11,836 nucleotides of DNA, taken from the NCBI GenBank assembly GCA_964555735.1, contig CAZKTS010000110.1:1-11836 (forward strand), written 5' to 3'. The notes below the pieces were generated by a model. That model worked only from the letters and a program-made list of their open reading frames with translations. It did no database searches and was not told where the DNA came from. The stretch is from CAZKTS01 sp964555735. Its GTDB lineage: Bacteria; Actinomycetota; Acidimicrobiia; IMCC26256; PALSA-555. Position numbers and translations under genes: made by a program. Positions 1 to 5,911 of the stretch are shown in pieces. Numbering within the stretch: the stretch's first letter is position 1; each line of letters begins with the position of its first letter.

Positions 1-1
1 A

Positions 2-487
2 AGTCAGAAGGTCGAGCAGGTCTGGGAGACCCCGTCGCTCGACGAGATCCCGAAGCTGAGCGCCGGCCACGTCGAGGCGATGGAGTCCGACGACCTGCCG
101 CCCGACGTCGCCGAGATGGTCTGGAAGCAGGCCGGCATGGATCACGTCCTGCTGCGCACGGTCGGTCGGAAGTCCGGCAAGGAGCACAAGGTCGCGCTGC
201 CGATCTGGCTCGACCCCGAAGGCCGACGGGTCGTCGTCGCGTCGTTCGCCGGCGCGCCGGGCCACCCGTCGTGGTACCTGAACCTGGCCGACCGCGACGC
301 GAACCCCGAGGTGTGGTTCAAGGTCCAGGACGGCGCGTACTGGGCGGACCAGGAGATCCTCGACGGCGACGAGTACGACCGCGTCTGGGATCTGCTCACC
401 GCCGACCGCGCCTGGTACACGACGTACCAGGGCAAGACCGAGCGTCGCATCCCCCTCGTGCGCCTCCCGGAGACCCGCCCCGCCTGA
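2..487 (+). CDS. DDN-like deazaflavin (F420)-dependent nitroreductase family protein, 5' end outside window
   Basis: The visible 161 residues match the small split-barrel family of F420-dependent nitroreductase/oxidoreductases (DUF385, DDN-like). Hallmarks are the segment LLRTVGRKSGKEHKVALPIW, the SFAGAPGHPSWYLNL block and ANPEVWF. The RKSG stretch is where family members contact the F420 phosphate tail. An ATG exists at 80, but the frame is open without a stop to the left edge and the upstream codons read as ordinary protein (…VWETPSLDEIPKL…). I therefore treat the gene as entering from outside, with ATG 80 as a less likely start. The protein is probably cytosolic, with no signal or membrane segment seen. 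Substrate is unknown; the family includes quinone and nitroimidazole reductases and other ene-reductases. It ends with TGA and is followed by hairpin-forming sequence, so it is probably not co-transcribed with the next operon. Confidence 0.8.
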   Translation, partial: SQKVEQVWETPSLDEIPKLSAGHVEAMESDDLPPDVAEMVWKQAGMDHVLLRTVGRKSGKEHKVALPIWLDPEGRRVVVASFAGAPGHPSWYLNLADRDANPEVWFKVQDGAYWADQEILDGDEYDRVWDLLTADRAWYTTYQGKTERRIPLVRLPETRPA

Positions 488-495
488 CCAGGGCG

Positions 496-525
496 AGGTC
501 CAGGTCAAGGTCAAGGCCAAGGGCC
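496..525 (+). repeat. imperfect hexamer tandem repeat, AGGTCA-like, five units
   Basis: Five consecutive 6-nt units read AGGTCC, AGGTCA, AGGTCA, AGGCCA and AGGGCC. They begin 9 nt after the stop of the DDN-like gene. The array is non-coding on the plus strand. On the minus strand it only gives a low-complexity Leu-Asp run in a frame that I reject as a gene. It could be a slippage product or a set of half-sites for a regulator; nothing in the sequence decides this. Confidence 0.6.
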
Positions 526-542
526 CAGAGCCGGTTCTTGGC
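516..542 (+). terminator. stem-loop after the DDN-like gene, possible terminator without U-tract
   Basis: GCCAAG (516-521) pairs with CTTGGC (537-542), and inside it GGC (522-524) can pair with GCC (530-532). The hairpin starts 29 nt after the stop codon and lacks a T-run, as is common for actinobacterial terminators. An alternative pairing uses GGCACG (540-545) with CGTGCC (571-576). Termination is an inference from position; the structure could also be regulatory. Confidence 0.35.
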
Positions 543-601
543 ACGCTCCGTCAGTCCATGTGACACGCAACGTGCCGAGAAGTGGCCCTGACGGGGCGGC
601 C

Positions 602-615
602 TAACCTGCGGCCCG
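602..615 (+). promoter_or_regulatory. -10 box of a leaderless promoter for the five-gene operon
   Basis: TAACCT (602-607) fits the actinobacterial -10 consensus TANNNT. Exactly 7 nt separate it from GTG at 615, so transcription would begin at the start codon. No convincing -35 hexamer was found at 16-19 nt upstream. The same arrangement occurs before three other genes here, which strengthens the call. Confidence 0.5.
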
Positions 616-1421
616 TGCCGTTGGTCCACGTCGACACCCACACCCGCCCCGAGGTCGCCGTGGTCACTCTCGGCGACCCCGACCGCTACAACGCGCTGTC
701 GAGCGCACTCGTGGGCGAGCTCACCGATGCGCTCACCGCGCTGCGCGACGACCGCGACGCCCGCGTCGTCGTGCTCCGAGGTGAGGGCAAGGGCTTCTGC
801 GCCGGCGCGGTGATGACCGGCGACGAGCTGCCGGCCCGGGCCGAGGGACGCGGGCCGGTCGGACGCATCCACATGTTCCAGCAGCACCTCGTCGACATGA
901 TCCTGGCCGTGCGGGAGGCGCCGCAGCCAGTGATCGCCGCAGTGCACGGCGCGGCCGTCGGCGGCGGCCTCGCGCTCGCGCTGGCGTGCGATCTCCGCAT
1001 CGCGACGCGCGACGCCTTCTTCGCGTCGCACTTCATCCGCGTCGGGTTGTCGTCGTGCGACGTCGGCACCAGCTACCTCCTCCCGCGCATCGTCGGCCCG
1101 ACTCGCGCCGCGGAGCTCATGCTCACCGGTCGCCGGTTCAGTGCGGAGGAAGCCGAGACGTTCGGCATGCTCAACCGGATCGTCGACGGCGACGATCTCC
1201 TCGACACCGCGTTCGAGCTCGCCGACGGCATCGTCGCCAACAGCGAGTACGGCGTGTACATGACCAAGATCGGCCTGTGGGCCAACCTCGACGCGCCGAG
1301 CCTTCGCCACGCGATCGAGCTCGAGAACCGCACCCAGGTGCTCGGCACCTTCACCGGCAACATGACCGAGGCCGCGACGGCGTTCGTCGAGAAGCGCGAT
1401 CCGCACTGGAACCCGATGTGA
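615..1421 (+). CDS. enoyl-CoA hydratase/isomerase family (crotonase fold) protein
   Basis: A 268-aa crotonase-superfamily protein, normal length for the family. Seen: the oxyanion-hole segments GKGFCAGAV and HGAAVGGGLALALACDL (the GGG loop), and the C-terminal trimerisation region. By alignment from memory, the classical first catalytic Glu (Glu144 of rat mitochondrial hydratase) is Phe140 here. The second Glu is kept as Glu167 (AELMLTG), and Asp149 in SSCDVG matches the catalytic Asp of dienoyl-CoA isomerases. It therefore probably acts on an acyl-CoA, but hydration, isomerisation and C-C cleavage cannot be distinguished. An upstream GTG at 582 would add 11 residues. I prefer GTG 615 because the -10 box lies 7 nt before it and MPLVHVDT is a natural family N-terminus. 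First gene of the operon; the cupin follows after 10 nt. Confidence 0.85.
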   Translation: MPLVHVDTHTRPEVAVVTLGDPDRYNALSSALVGELTDALTALRDDRDARVVVLRGEGKGFCAGAVMTGDELPARAEGRGPVGRIHMFQQHLVDMILAVREAPQPVIAAVHGAAVGGGLALALACDLRIATRDAFFASHFIRVGLSSCDVGTSYLLPRIVGPTRAAELMLTGRRFSAEEAETFGMLNRIVDGDDLLDTAFELADGIVANSEYGVYMTKIGLWANLDAPSLRHAIELENRTQVLGTFTGNMTEAATAFVEKRDPHWNPM

Positions 1422-1431
1422 GCGCGCTCCG

Positions 1432-1908
1432 ATGAGCGTGCGACGTGTCGTCACCGAGGTCGTCGACGGTCGCTCGCGGGTCGCGTCCGACGGCGCCGCG
1501 CCCGCGGGGTGGTGCGACGAGCTCTGGGTCACCGACGGCACCGACCCCCTCGGCGCCGATCCCTCCGGGTACGACGGCGGCGTGGGCACCGCGGCGCTGG
1601 AGCCTCCGGCCGGCGGCGCGCGCTTTCGGATGGTGGCGGTCCCGCCCGACGCGGAGATGCGGGCCGTGCTGGCGGCACGCGACACCGCGGATCCCGCCCG
1701 GAGCGGTGTAGACGCCGACGGCCACCACATGACGCGTACGATCGACTACGTGTACGTGCTCGACGGTGACGTGACGCTGGAGCTCGACGACGGCGAGGTG
1801 GACCTCCACCCCGGCGACGTCGTCGTGCAGCGCGCCACCAACCACGCATGGCGCAACCGGGGCGACGCCCCCATCCGCCTCCTGGTCGTGATGGTGGCAC
1901 TGCCGTGA
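1432..1908 (+). CDS. cupin domain-containing protein
   Basis: A 158-aa single-domain cupin. The C-terminal half (about residues 98-155) carries the cupin core: H98-H99, then D105-Y106 and VLDGDVTLELDDGEV (cupin motif 1 region). Motif 2 is GDVVVQRATNHAWRN with H138 and N142. Close family members usually have QRGTNHAW; here Gly is replaced by Ala. His residues suitable for a metal are present, but motif 1 is not the canonical HxH…E, so metal binding is uncertain. Residues 1-70 form a family-typical N-terminal strand region. Such cupins often sit in aromatic or organic-acid catabolic operons, as ring-modifying enzymes or small-ligand sensors; the role here is unknown. Starts 10 nt after the previous stop with no clear Shine-Dalgarno, so it is probably translated by coupling. 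Confidence 0.85.
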   Translation: MSVRRVVTEVVDGRSRVASDGAAPAGWCDELWVTDGTDPLGADPSGYDGGVGTAALEPPAGGARFRMVAVPPDAEMRAVLAARDTADPARSGVDADGHHMTRTIDYVYVLDGDVTLELDDGEVDLHPGDVVVQRATNHAWRNRGDAPIRLLVVMVALP

Positions 1909-3143
1909 TCACGCGCATCCTCGAGCGCATCAAAGAGATGATCGACACGCTGCGGTCGGTGTTGAAGTTCGAGCCGATCGAGCTCGACCCGGTCACCCGG
2001 CGCCTCCACCGGGCCGCGAGTGTGCACGACCTCCGCAAGATCGCCAAGCGGCGGCTGCCGCACGGCGTGTTCGACTACATCGACGGCGGCGCCGAGGACG
2101 AGCGCTCACTGCGCGAGAGCACCGAGGCGTTCGGCCGCATCACGTTCGCGCCTCGGATCCTGCGCGACGTCGCCAAGGTCGACCTCGAGACCAGCCTGCT
2201 CGGCCGGCCCATGCCCATGCCGCTCGTGCTGTCGCCCACGGGGTTCGGGCGCATCGCCGACCCGCAGGGGGAGCTCGCAGTCGCCCGCGCTGCGGCCCGT
2301 GCCGGTCTGCCGTACACGCTGTCGACCCTCGGGACCCGCTCGATCGAAGAGGTCGCCGCGGTCAGCACCGGCTCGAAATGGTTCCAGGTCTACGTGTGGC
2401 GTGACCGGGGCCTCGTCACCGAGCTCATCGACCGCGCCGCCGACGCCGGCTACGAGACGCTCGTCCTCACCGTCGACAACGCGGTGTTCGGCAAGCGCGA
2501 GCGCGACGTCCACCGCGGCTTCTCGCTGCCACCGCAGATCGGGCCGGGCACGCTCGTCGACGGCGCGCTGCACCCCGGCTGGACGCTCGACTTCGTCCGG
2601 GCGGAGCCGATCCGCTTCGCGAACGTCACGGGCCGCGGTGTCGGTGACGGCAGCGACGCGGTGCACCTGTCCGACTACATCAACGCGCAGTTCGATCCGA
2701 GCATGTCGTGGACCGACCTCGACTGGCTGCGGTCCCGGTGGTCGGGGCCGCTGGTGCTCAAGGGCATCCAGTCGGTTGCGGACGCCGTCCTCGCTGCCGA
2801 CGTCGGCGTCGAGGCGATCCAGATCTCCAACCACGGGGGCCGTCAGCTCGACTGCTCGCCGTCGCCGATCTCCCTGGTCGAGCCGGTCGTGCAGGCCGTG
2901 GGCGACCAGGTCGAGGTGATCTGCGACGGCGGGGTGCGGCGAGGGAGCGACATCGTGAAGGCGATCGCGCTCGGCGCCCGGGCCTGCTCGATCGGCCGGG
3001 CCTACCTCTACGCGCTCGGGGCCGGCGGCGAGCGCGGCGTCGACCTCGTGCTCGAGATGTTCGAGAAGGACATGCGTCGCACGATGGCACTGCTCGGGGT
3101 GGTCTCGATCGAGGAGATCACGAGCGAGCTCATCCGTCCGTGA
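1905..3143 (+). CDS. FMN-dependent alpha-hydroxy-acid oxidase/dehydrogenase
   Basis: A 412-aa TIM-barrel flavoprotein of the lactate/glycolate/mandelate oxidase family, which oxidises 2-hydroxy acids to 2-oxo acids using FMN. Seen: FDYIDGGAEDE (56-66), the FMN-side SPTGFG, QVYV (161-164) with the conserved Tyr, TVDNAVFGKRERD (189-201), Lys286 in VLKGI that stabilises reduced FMN, and SNHGGRQLD with the catalytic base His310. The phosphate-binding DGGVRRGSDI and GRAYLYAL complete the barrel. All expected catalytic residues are present. The residues before about 35 form a charged leader helix typical of longer family members. The GTG start at 1905 overlaps the cupin TGA in a GTGA junction; a GTG inside the cupin frame further upstream would be an unneeded extension. 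Substrate unknown. No signal peptide; a membrane-associated mandelate dehydrogenase type cannot be excluded. Confidence 0.92.
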   Translation: MITRILERIKEMIDTLRSVLKFEPIELDPVTRRLHRAASVHDLRKIAKRRLPHGVFDYIDGGAEDERSLRESTEAFGRITFAPRILRDVAKVDLETSLLGRPMPMPLVLSPTGFGRIADPQGELAVARAAARAGLPYTLSTLGTRSIEEVAAVSTGSKWFQVYVWRDRGLVTELIDRAADAGYETLVLTVDNAVFGKRERDVHRGFSLPPQIGPGTLVDGALHPGWTLDFVRAEPIRFANVTGRGVGDGSDAVHLSDYINAQFDPSMSWTDLDWLRSRWSGPLVLKGIQSVADAVLAADVGVEAIQISNHGGRQLDCSPSPISLVEPVVQAVGDQVEVICDGGVRRGSDIVKAIALGARACSIGRAYLYALGAGGERGVDLVLEMFEKDMRRTMALLGVVSIEEITSELIRP

Positions 3144-3156
3144 GCCGCGAGCAGCC

Positions 3157-3816
3157 GTGAACGCCGACGAGCTGCTCACCACCACCCGCGCCGTCCGCAA
3201 GCGGCTCGACCTCGAGCGCCCGGTGCCCCGCGAAGTGGTCGAGGAATGCCTCCAGCTCGCGTTCCAGGCGCCCAACGGCTCGAACCAGCAGACCTGGCGG
3301 TGGATCGTCGTCGACGACGCGGCCACGCGCGCGGCGATGGCCGACATCTACCGCGCCGCGATGGACGGCTACATCGCGCGAGAGCGAGACCCGGACGAGG
3401 CCCCGGTGGACTACTCGTCCCCGGCGGCGCAGCGCACCACGTCGTCGGTGATGCATCTGCGCGAGCACCTCCAGGACGTGCCCGTCCTGCTGGTCCCGAC
3501 GGTCGCGGGCCGGCTCGAAGGCGCCGATGCGTTCCGACAGGCGAGCGTGTGGGGCTCGGTCATCCCCGCGGTGTGGAGCTTCATGCTCGCCCTGCGCAGC
3601 CGGGGCCTCGGCAGCGCGTGGACGACGATCCACCTGCACCGCGAGCGCGAGATGGCCGACCTGCTCGCGATCCCGTACGAGCGGGTGACCCAGGTGGGGC
3701 TCTTCCCGGTCGCGTACACGATCGGCACCGACTTCAAGCCCGGCGATCGCAGCAAGTCCGACGGCGTCGTCCGGTGGAACTCCTGGAAGAGTCGAGCGAC
3801 CGAGGAGCCGGCGTGA
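3157..3816 (+). CDS. nitroreductase family FMN oxidoreductase (first copy)
   Basis: A 219-aa protein of the nitroreductase fold, a dimeric FMN enzyme using NAD(P)H. Seen: the N-terminal FMN-binding TTRAVRKRLD, the APNGSNQQTWRWIVVDD segment (about residues 38-55), a central DVPVLLVP strand, and a C-terminal GLGSAWTTIHL block of the type that closes the FMN site. The family reduces nitro compounds, quinones, enones or flavin-like substrates. The actual substrate is not visible. GTG at 3157 lies 13 nt after the oxidase stop and lacks a strong Shine-Dalgarno. It is paralogous to the convergent gene at 4307-4960, sharing the TTRA(V/M)R, (AP)(N/S)G and late GxGSA motifs. It probably works in the same pathway as the hydroxy-acid oxidase, since the operon is compact. 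Confidence 0.88.
   Translation: MNADELLTTTRAVRKRLDLERPVPREVVEECLQLAFQAPNGSNQQTWRWIVVDDAATRAAMADIYRAAMDGYIARERDPDEAPVDYSSPAAQRTTSSVMHLREHLQDVPVLLVPTVAGRLEGADAFRQASVWGSVIPAVWSFMLALRSRGLGSAWTTIHLHREREMADLLAIPYERVTQVGLFPVAYTIGTDFKPGDRSKSDGVVRWNSWKSRATEEPA
3802..3807 (+). promoter_or_regulatory. Shine-Dalgarno site for the NTF2/SnoaL-like gene
   Basis: GAGGAG lies 5 nt before GTG 3813, inside the end of the nitroreductase gene. It supports starting the NTF2-like protein at the GTGA overlap and not at any upstream codon in the same frame. Confidence 0.6.
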
Positions 3817-4289
3817 GCCACACCGAACAGGAAGAGCGCAACCTCGACGTCGTGCGCCAGATGTTCGGCGAGCTCGACGGCCCGGCCGACAAGTCGGAGC
3901 TCTTCGCCGAGGACGCCACGTGGTGGAACGGGCTGCCGTACATCCCCGGTGCTGAGGGCGTCACCGAGCACAAGGGCCGCGACGCCATCCGCAACATCCT
4001 CCCGAGCACGTCGACCGCGCCGAAGCGGCCGGGGGGCGACCGCTACGACCTCTCGACCGCGCGCGTCGACGACGTCGTGATGCTGGCCGACGGCGACTTC
4101 GTGGTGCGCCAGCAGACCTTCTCGGCCAAGACGCTGCGAGGCCAGGACTACACCAACGTCTACTGCTTCGTGTTCCGCTTCGACGACGACGGCAAGATCG
4201 CGTACCTCACCGAGCACTGGAACACGTGGCACGCCCACAACGTGCTGTTCGACAACTTCGACCTGGAGCCCGCGCACCCGAACGGTTGA
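3813..4289 (+). CDS. NTF2/SnoaL-like domain protein
   Basis: A 158-aa single-domain protein with the cone-shaped NTF2/SnoaL-like pattern. It has an N-terminal helix (EERNLDVVRQMFGEL), the ELFAEDATWWNGLPY strand-turn, a central TEHKGRDAIRNIL helix, and paired strands FVVRQQTFSA…YCFVFRFDDDGKIAYLTEHWNTWHA. The fold is used by polyketide cyclases, limonene epoxide hydrolase-type enzymes, ketosteroid isomerase-like enzymes and ring-hydroxylating dioxygenase small subunits. The catalytic role here cannot be read; His and Asp/Glu residues in the pocket strands would allow acid-base chemistry. The GTG start overlaps the nitroreductase TGA by 4 nt and has a good Shine-Dalgarno, so translation is coupled. 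Last gene of the operon; only 17 nt separate its stop from the stop of the convergent nitroreductase. Confidence 0.8.
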   Translation: MSHTEQEERNLDVVRQMFGELDGPADKSELFAEDATWWNGLPYIPGAEGVTEHKGRDAIRNILPSTSTAPKRPGGDRYDLSTARVDDVVMLADGDFVVRQQTFSAKTLRGQDYTNVYCFVFRFDDDGKIAYLTEHWNTWHAHNVLFDNFDLEPAHPNG

Positions 4290-4306
4290 GTGCGCCCGTC
4301 AGGCGG
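4290..4306. terminator. short convergent intergenic gap with small stem-loop
   Basis: The 17-nt gap between the convergent stops contains CGCC (4293-4296) and GGCG (4302-4305) around a 5-nt loop. The stem is only 4 bp and has no T-run on either strand. It may act as a weak bidirectional terminator, but this is a low-confidence call. Confidence 0.2.
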
Positions 4307-4960
4307 TCAGGACCAGAGCGGCTCGGGGATCTCGAAGCCCGGGGCCGTGCCCCACCGGTTGCGGTAGGTGACCTCGTGGGCCGGGCGGCGCTTGGCGACG
4401 CCCCAGCGGCCGGTCGGGTACCCGAACGACACGCAGCAGGCCATGTTCCAGCCGTCGTCCTTCGGCACGCCGAGGATGTCGAACACCTCGTCGTTGCGGA
4501 ACAGCAGCACCGACGTGAGCGCACTGCCGACGCCCTCGCCGCGCGCCGCGAGCTGGGCGCTCCACACTGCGGGGAAGATCGAGCCGCCGGTGGGGTCGTG
4601 CTGCGCGAAGCCGAAGAGGAAGAGCGGCACCTCGGCGAAGTGGTCCGCGAGCCAGTCGGCCGACTTCTTGATGCTCATCATCTGCTTGCTGTCCGCGCTC
4701 TCGGGGTCGGCTTCCGCCGCCTCGATGCGGTCCTTGTAGAAGCTGCCCCAGAGGTCGGTGAGGCTCGCCCGGTAGAGCGGGGCGAGCTTCGCCCGCACGT
4801 CGGCGTCGTCGACCAGGAGGAACTTCCAGTTCTGGGTGTTGCCGCCGCTCGGCGCCCGGATCGCCGCGTCGACGATCTTGCGTTGGACGTCGTCGGGGAT
4901 CGGATCCGGCTTCACGCGACGCATCGCGCGGGTCGTGTACAGCGCCTCCGTCAGGTCCAT
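4307..4960 (-). CDS. nitroreductase family FMN oxidoreductase (second copy)
   Basis: A 217-aa nitroreductase-fold FMN oxidoreductase. Seen: the FMN-binding TTRAMRRVKPDPI at residues 9-21, IRAPSGGNTQNWKFLLVDD (about 34-52), the ADHFAEVPLFLFGFA strand region, and GEGVGSALTSVLLF. It is similar in length and motif order to the + strand nitroreductase at 3157-3816, and the two read towards each other. The ATG is certain: MDLTEALYTTRAMR is a standard N-terminus, and a -10 box lies 6 nt upstream, so the mRNA is probably leaderless. A 13-bp palindrome lies just upstream of the -10 box and suggests repressor control. It is likely monocistronic, separated from the SDR upstream by a 141-nt spacer. Substrate unknown. 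Confidence 0.88.
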   Translation of the reverse strand: MDLTEALYTTRAMRRVKPDPIPDDVQRKIVDAAIRAPSGGNTQNWKFLLVDDADVRAKLAPLYRASLTDLWGSFYKDRIEAAEADPESADSKQMMSIKKSADWLADHFAEVPLFLFGFAQHDPTGGSIFPAVWSAQLAARGEGVGSALTSVLLFRNDEVFDILGVPKDDGWNMACCVSFGYPTGRWGVAKRRPAHEVTYRNRWGTAPGFEIPEPLWS

Positions 4961-4972
4961 GGCGGCACGCTA
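4958..4972 (-). promoter_or_regulatory. -10 box of a leaderless promoter for the second nitroreductase
   Basis: On the minus strand TAGCGT (4972-4967) fits TANNNT and is followed by 6 nt and then the ATG (4960). No good -35 was found at normal spacing; a TTGACC at 5009-5004 is about 31 nt away and too far to pair with this -10. Confidence 0.5.
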
Positions 4973-4974
4973 GA

Positions 4975-4987
4975 GCACGGGCCGTGC
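4975..4987. promoter_or_regulatory. 13-bp perfect palindrome, candidate operator
   Basis: GCACGG (4975-4980) and CCGTGC (4982-4987) flank one central base. The site lies about 15-27 bp upstream of the predicted transcription start of the second nitroreductase, between where -10 and -35 would be. Placement fits a repressor operator (for example of the TetR type), but no regulator gene is in the window. Confidence 0.4.
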
Positions 4988-5012
4988 CTGGCGTCGTGAA
5001 CCCGGTCAAGGT

Positions 5013-5078
5013 GCCAAGTTCCCGTTTGGTCGAGCGGTGGCCCGAATGCGGCACCCCTAGACCAAACAACGTCTTGGC
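5013..5078. repeat. 66-nt nested inverted repeat between SDR and nitroreductase genes
   Basis: The outer arms GCCAAG (5013-5018) and CTTGGC (5073-5078) and the inner arms GTTTGGTC (5024-5031) and GACCAAAC (5060-5067) are perfect. They are separated by symmetrical 5-nt unpaired segments. Within the 28-nt centre GGTG (5036-5039) can pair with CACC (5052-5055), and CCG with CGG. The element begins 23 nt past the SDR stop on the minus strand. It is AT-richer in the inner arms than its surroundings and has no T-run. It could be an SDR terminator, a regulatory RNA structure in the transcript, or a two-site operator. Confidence 0.5.
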
Positions 5079-5101
5079 CGGGGCCCCCGAGCTTGGCGTG
5101 A

Positions 5102-5872
5102 TCAGTGGGGGACGAGGCCACCGTCGGCGATGAGGACCTGGCCGGTCACGAAGCTGGCGGCGTCGGAGGCGAGGAAGAGGGCGGGGCCGACCATCTCGTC
5201 GGGATCGGCGGCGCGGCGCTGGAACGCGGCGTTGGCCATCCGCTCCTGGGCCTCCGGCGGGTTGTTCGCGACCATGTCGGTGGCGACGGTCCCCGGCGCG
5301 AGGGCGTTCACCCGGATGCCCCGCGCTGCGAAGTCGGCCGCCCATGACCGGGTGAAGGAGTAGAGCGCGGCCTTGGCCGCCGCGTAGGTGGCGGTGAACG
5401 AGGAGAAGAGGAACGCGCCGGCCGAGATCACGTTCACGATCGACGCGTGCGGGCTCTCGGTCAGGTGCGGGAGCGCCGCCTCGACGAGGAACACCGGCCC
5501 GCGCAGGTTGACGTCCATCGACTTCGCGTAGGCGTCGGGCGTGAAGCTGCCGAGGTCTTCGCGGAGCGCGGTCGCGGCGTTGTTCACGACGACGTCGATC
5601 CGGCCGAACTCGGCCACCGTCCGGGCGACGAGGGCATCTATCGACTCGAGCTCGCCCATGTGGGTGGGCACGCCGATCGCGGTGCCGCCGGCGGCTCGGA
5701 GCGCGGCCTCGGCCTCGGCGCACGCGTCGACCTTGCGGCTGGCGACGGCGACGGTGGCGCCCGCGGCGACGAAGCCCTCGGCGATCGCCCGGCCGATGCC
5801 GCGGGTGCCCCCGGTCACGATGGCGACCCGGCCGTCGAGCCGGAACAATGCGTCGAGCGTCTGACGGTCCAT
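5102..5872 (-). CDS. short-chain dehydrogenase/reductase (SDR), classical type
   Basis: A 256-aa classical SDR, an NAD(P)-dependent oxidoreductase with a Rossmann fold. Seen: the cofactor motif TGGTRGIG (20-27), NNAA (97-100), Asn122 in VNLRG, and catalytic Ser150, Tyr163 and Lys167 (YAAAK) with the normal 13-residue Ser-Tyr spacing. The C-terminal SFVTGQVLIADGG is standard for the family. The tetrad is complete, so the enzyme should be active. The residue after strand 2 is in ASRK, and the Arg/Lys there suggests NADP(H) preference, as an inference. The ATG at 5872 is chosen over far-upstream ATGs in the same frame because MDRQTLDALFRLDGRVAIVTGG is a natural start and a -10 box lies 7 nt upstream. 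Substrate unknown, probably a ketone/alcohol or 3-oxoacyl compound. Confidence 0.92.
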   Translation of the reverse strand: MDRQTLDALFRLDGRVAIVTGGTRGIGRAIAEGFVAAGATVAVASRKVDACAEAEAALRAAGGTAIGVPTHMGELESIDALVARTVAEFGRIDVVVNNAATALREDLGSFTPDAYAKSMDVNLRGPVFLVEAALPHLTESPHASIVNVISAGAFLFSSFTATYAAAKAALYSFTRSWAADFAARGIRVNALAPGTVATDMVANNPPEAQERMANAAFQRRAADPDEMVGPALFLASDAASFVTGQVLIADGGLVPH

Positions 5873-5910
5873 GGGTGCCACCGTAAGCGAACCGATCACC
5901 GAGCCGTCAG
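5870..5910 (-). promoter_or_regulatory. leaderless promoter of the SDR gene
   Basis: On the minus strand TACGGT (5885-5880) matches TANNNT and is followed by 7 nt and the ATG at 5872. A CTGACG (5910-5905), similar to the TTGAC -35 element, lies 19 nt before the -10. The promoter occupies the 39-nt divergent gap shared with the small membrane-protein gene. Confidence 0.5.
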
Positions 5911-5911
5911 G

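Noticed and set aside
582..614. GTG 582 as start of the crotonase gene
   Set aside because: It would place the predicted -10 box inside the coding sequence and adds 11 residues that are not typical of the family; kept only as an alternative.
396..1730. A 444-codon minus-strand frame opposite the crotonase and cupin genes
   Set aside because: Low-complexity Arg/Ala/Gly/Asp composition and no family motif; the plus strand holds recognisable enzymes over the same stretch.
1905..3143. Possible mycofactocin-pathway flavoprotein (MftD type)
   Set aside because: The protein has the standard hydroxy-acid oxidase N-terminal FDYIDGGA motif, and no other mycofactocin genes are in the window.
5004..5009. 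TTGACC as -35 element for the second nitroreductase
   Set aside because: It lies about 31 nt from the -10 box, far beyond the usual 16-19 nt spacing.
5026..5067. tRNA-like D-arm text (GGTCGAGCGGTGG) in the 4961-5101 spacer
   Set aside because: No acceptor stem, anticodon arm or T-arm of proper length can be drawn; the similarity is limited to a few bases within the inverted repeat.
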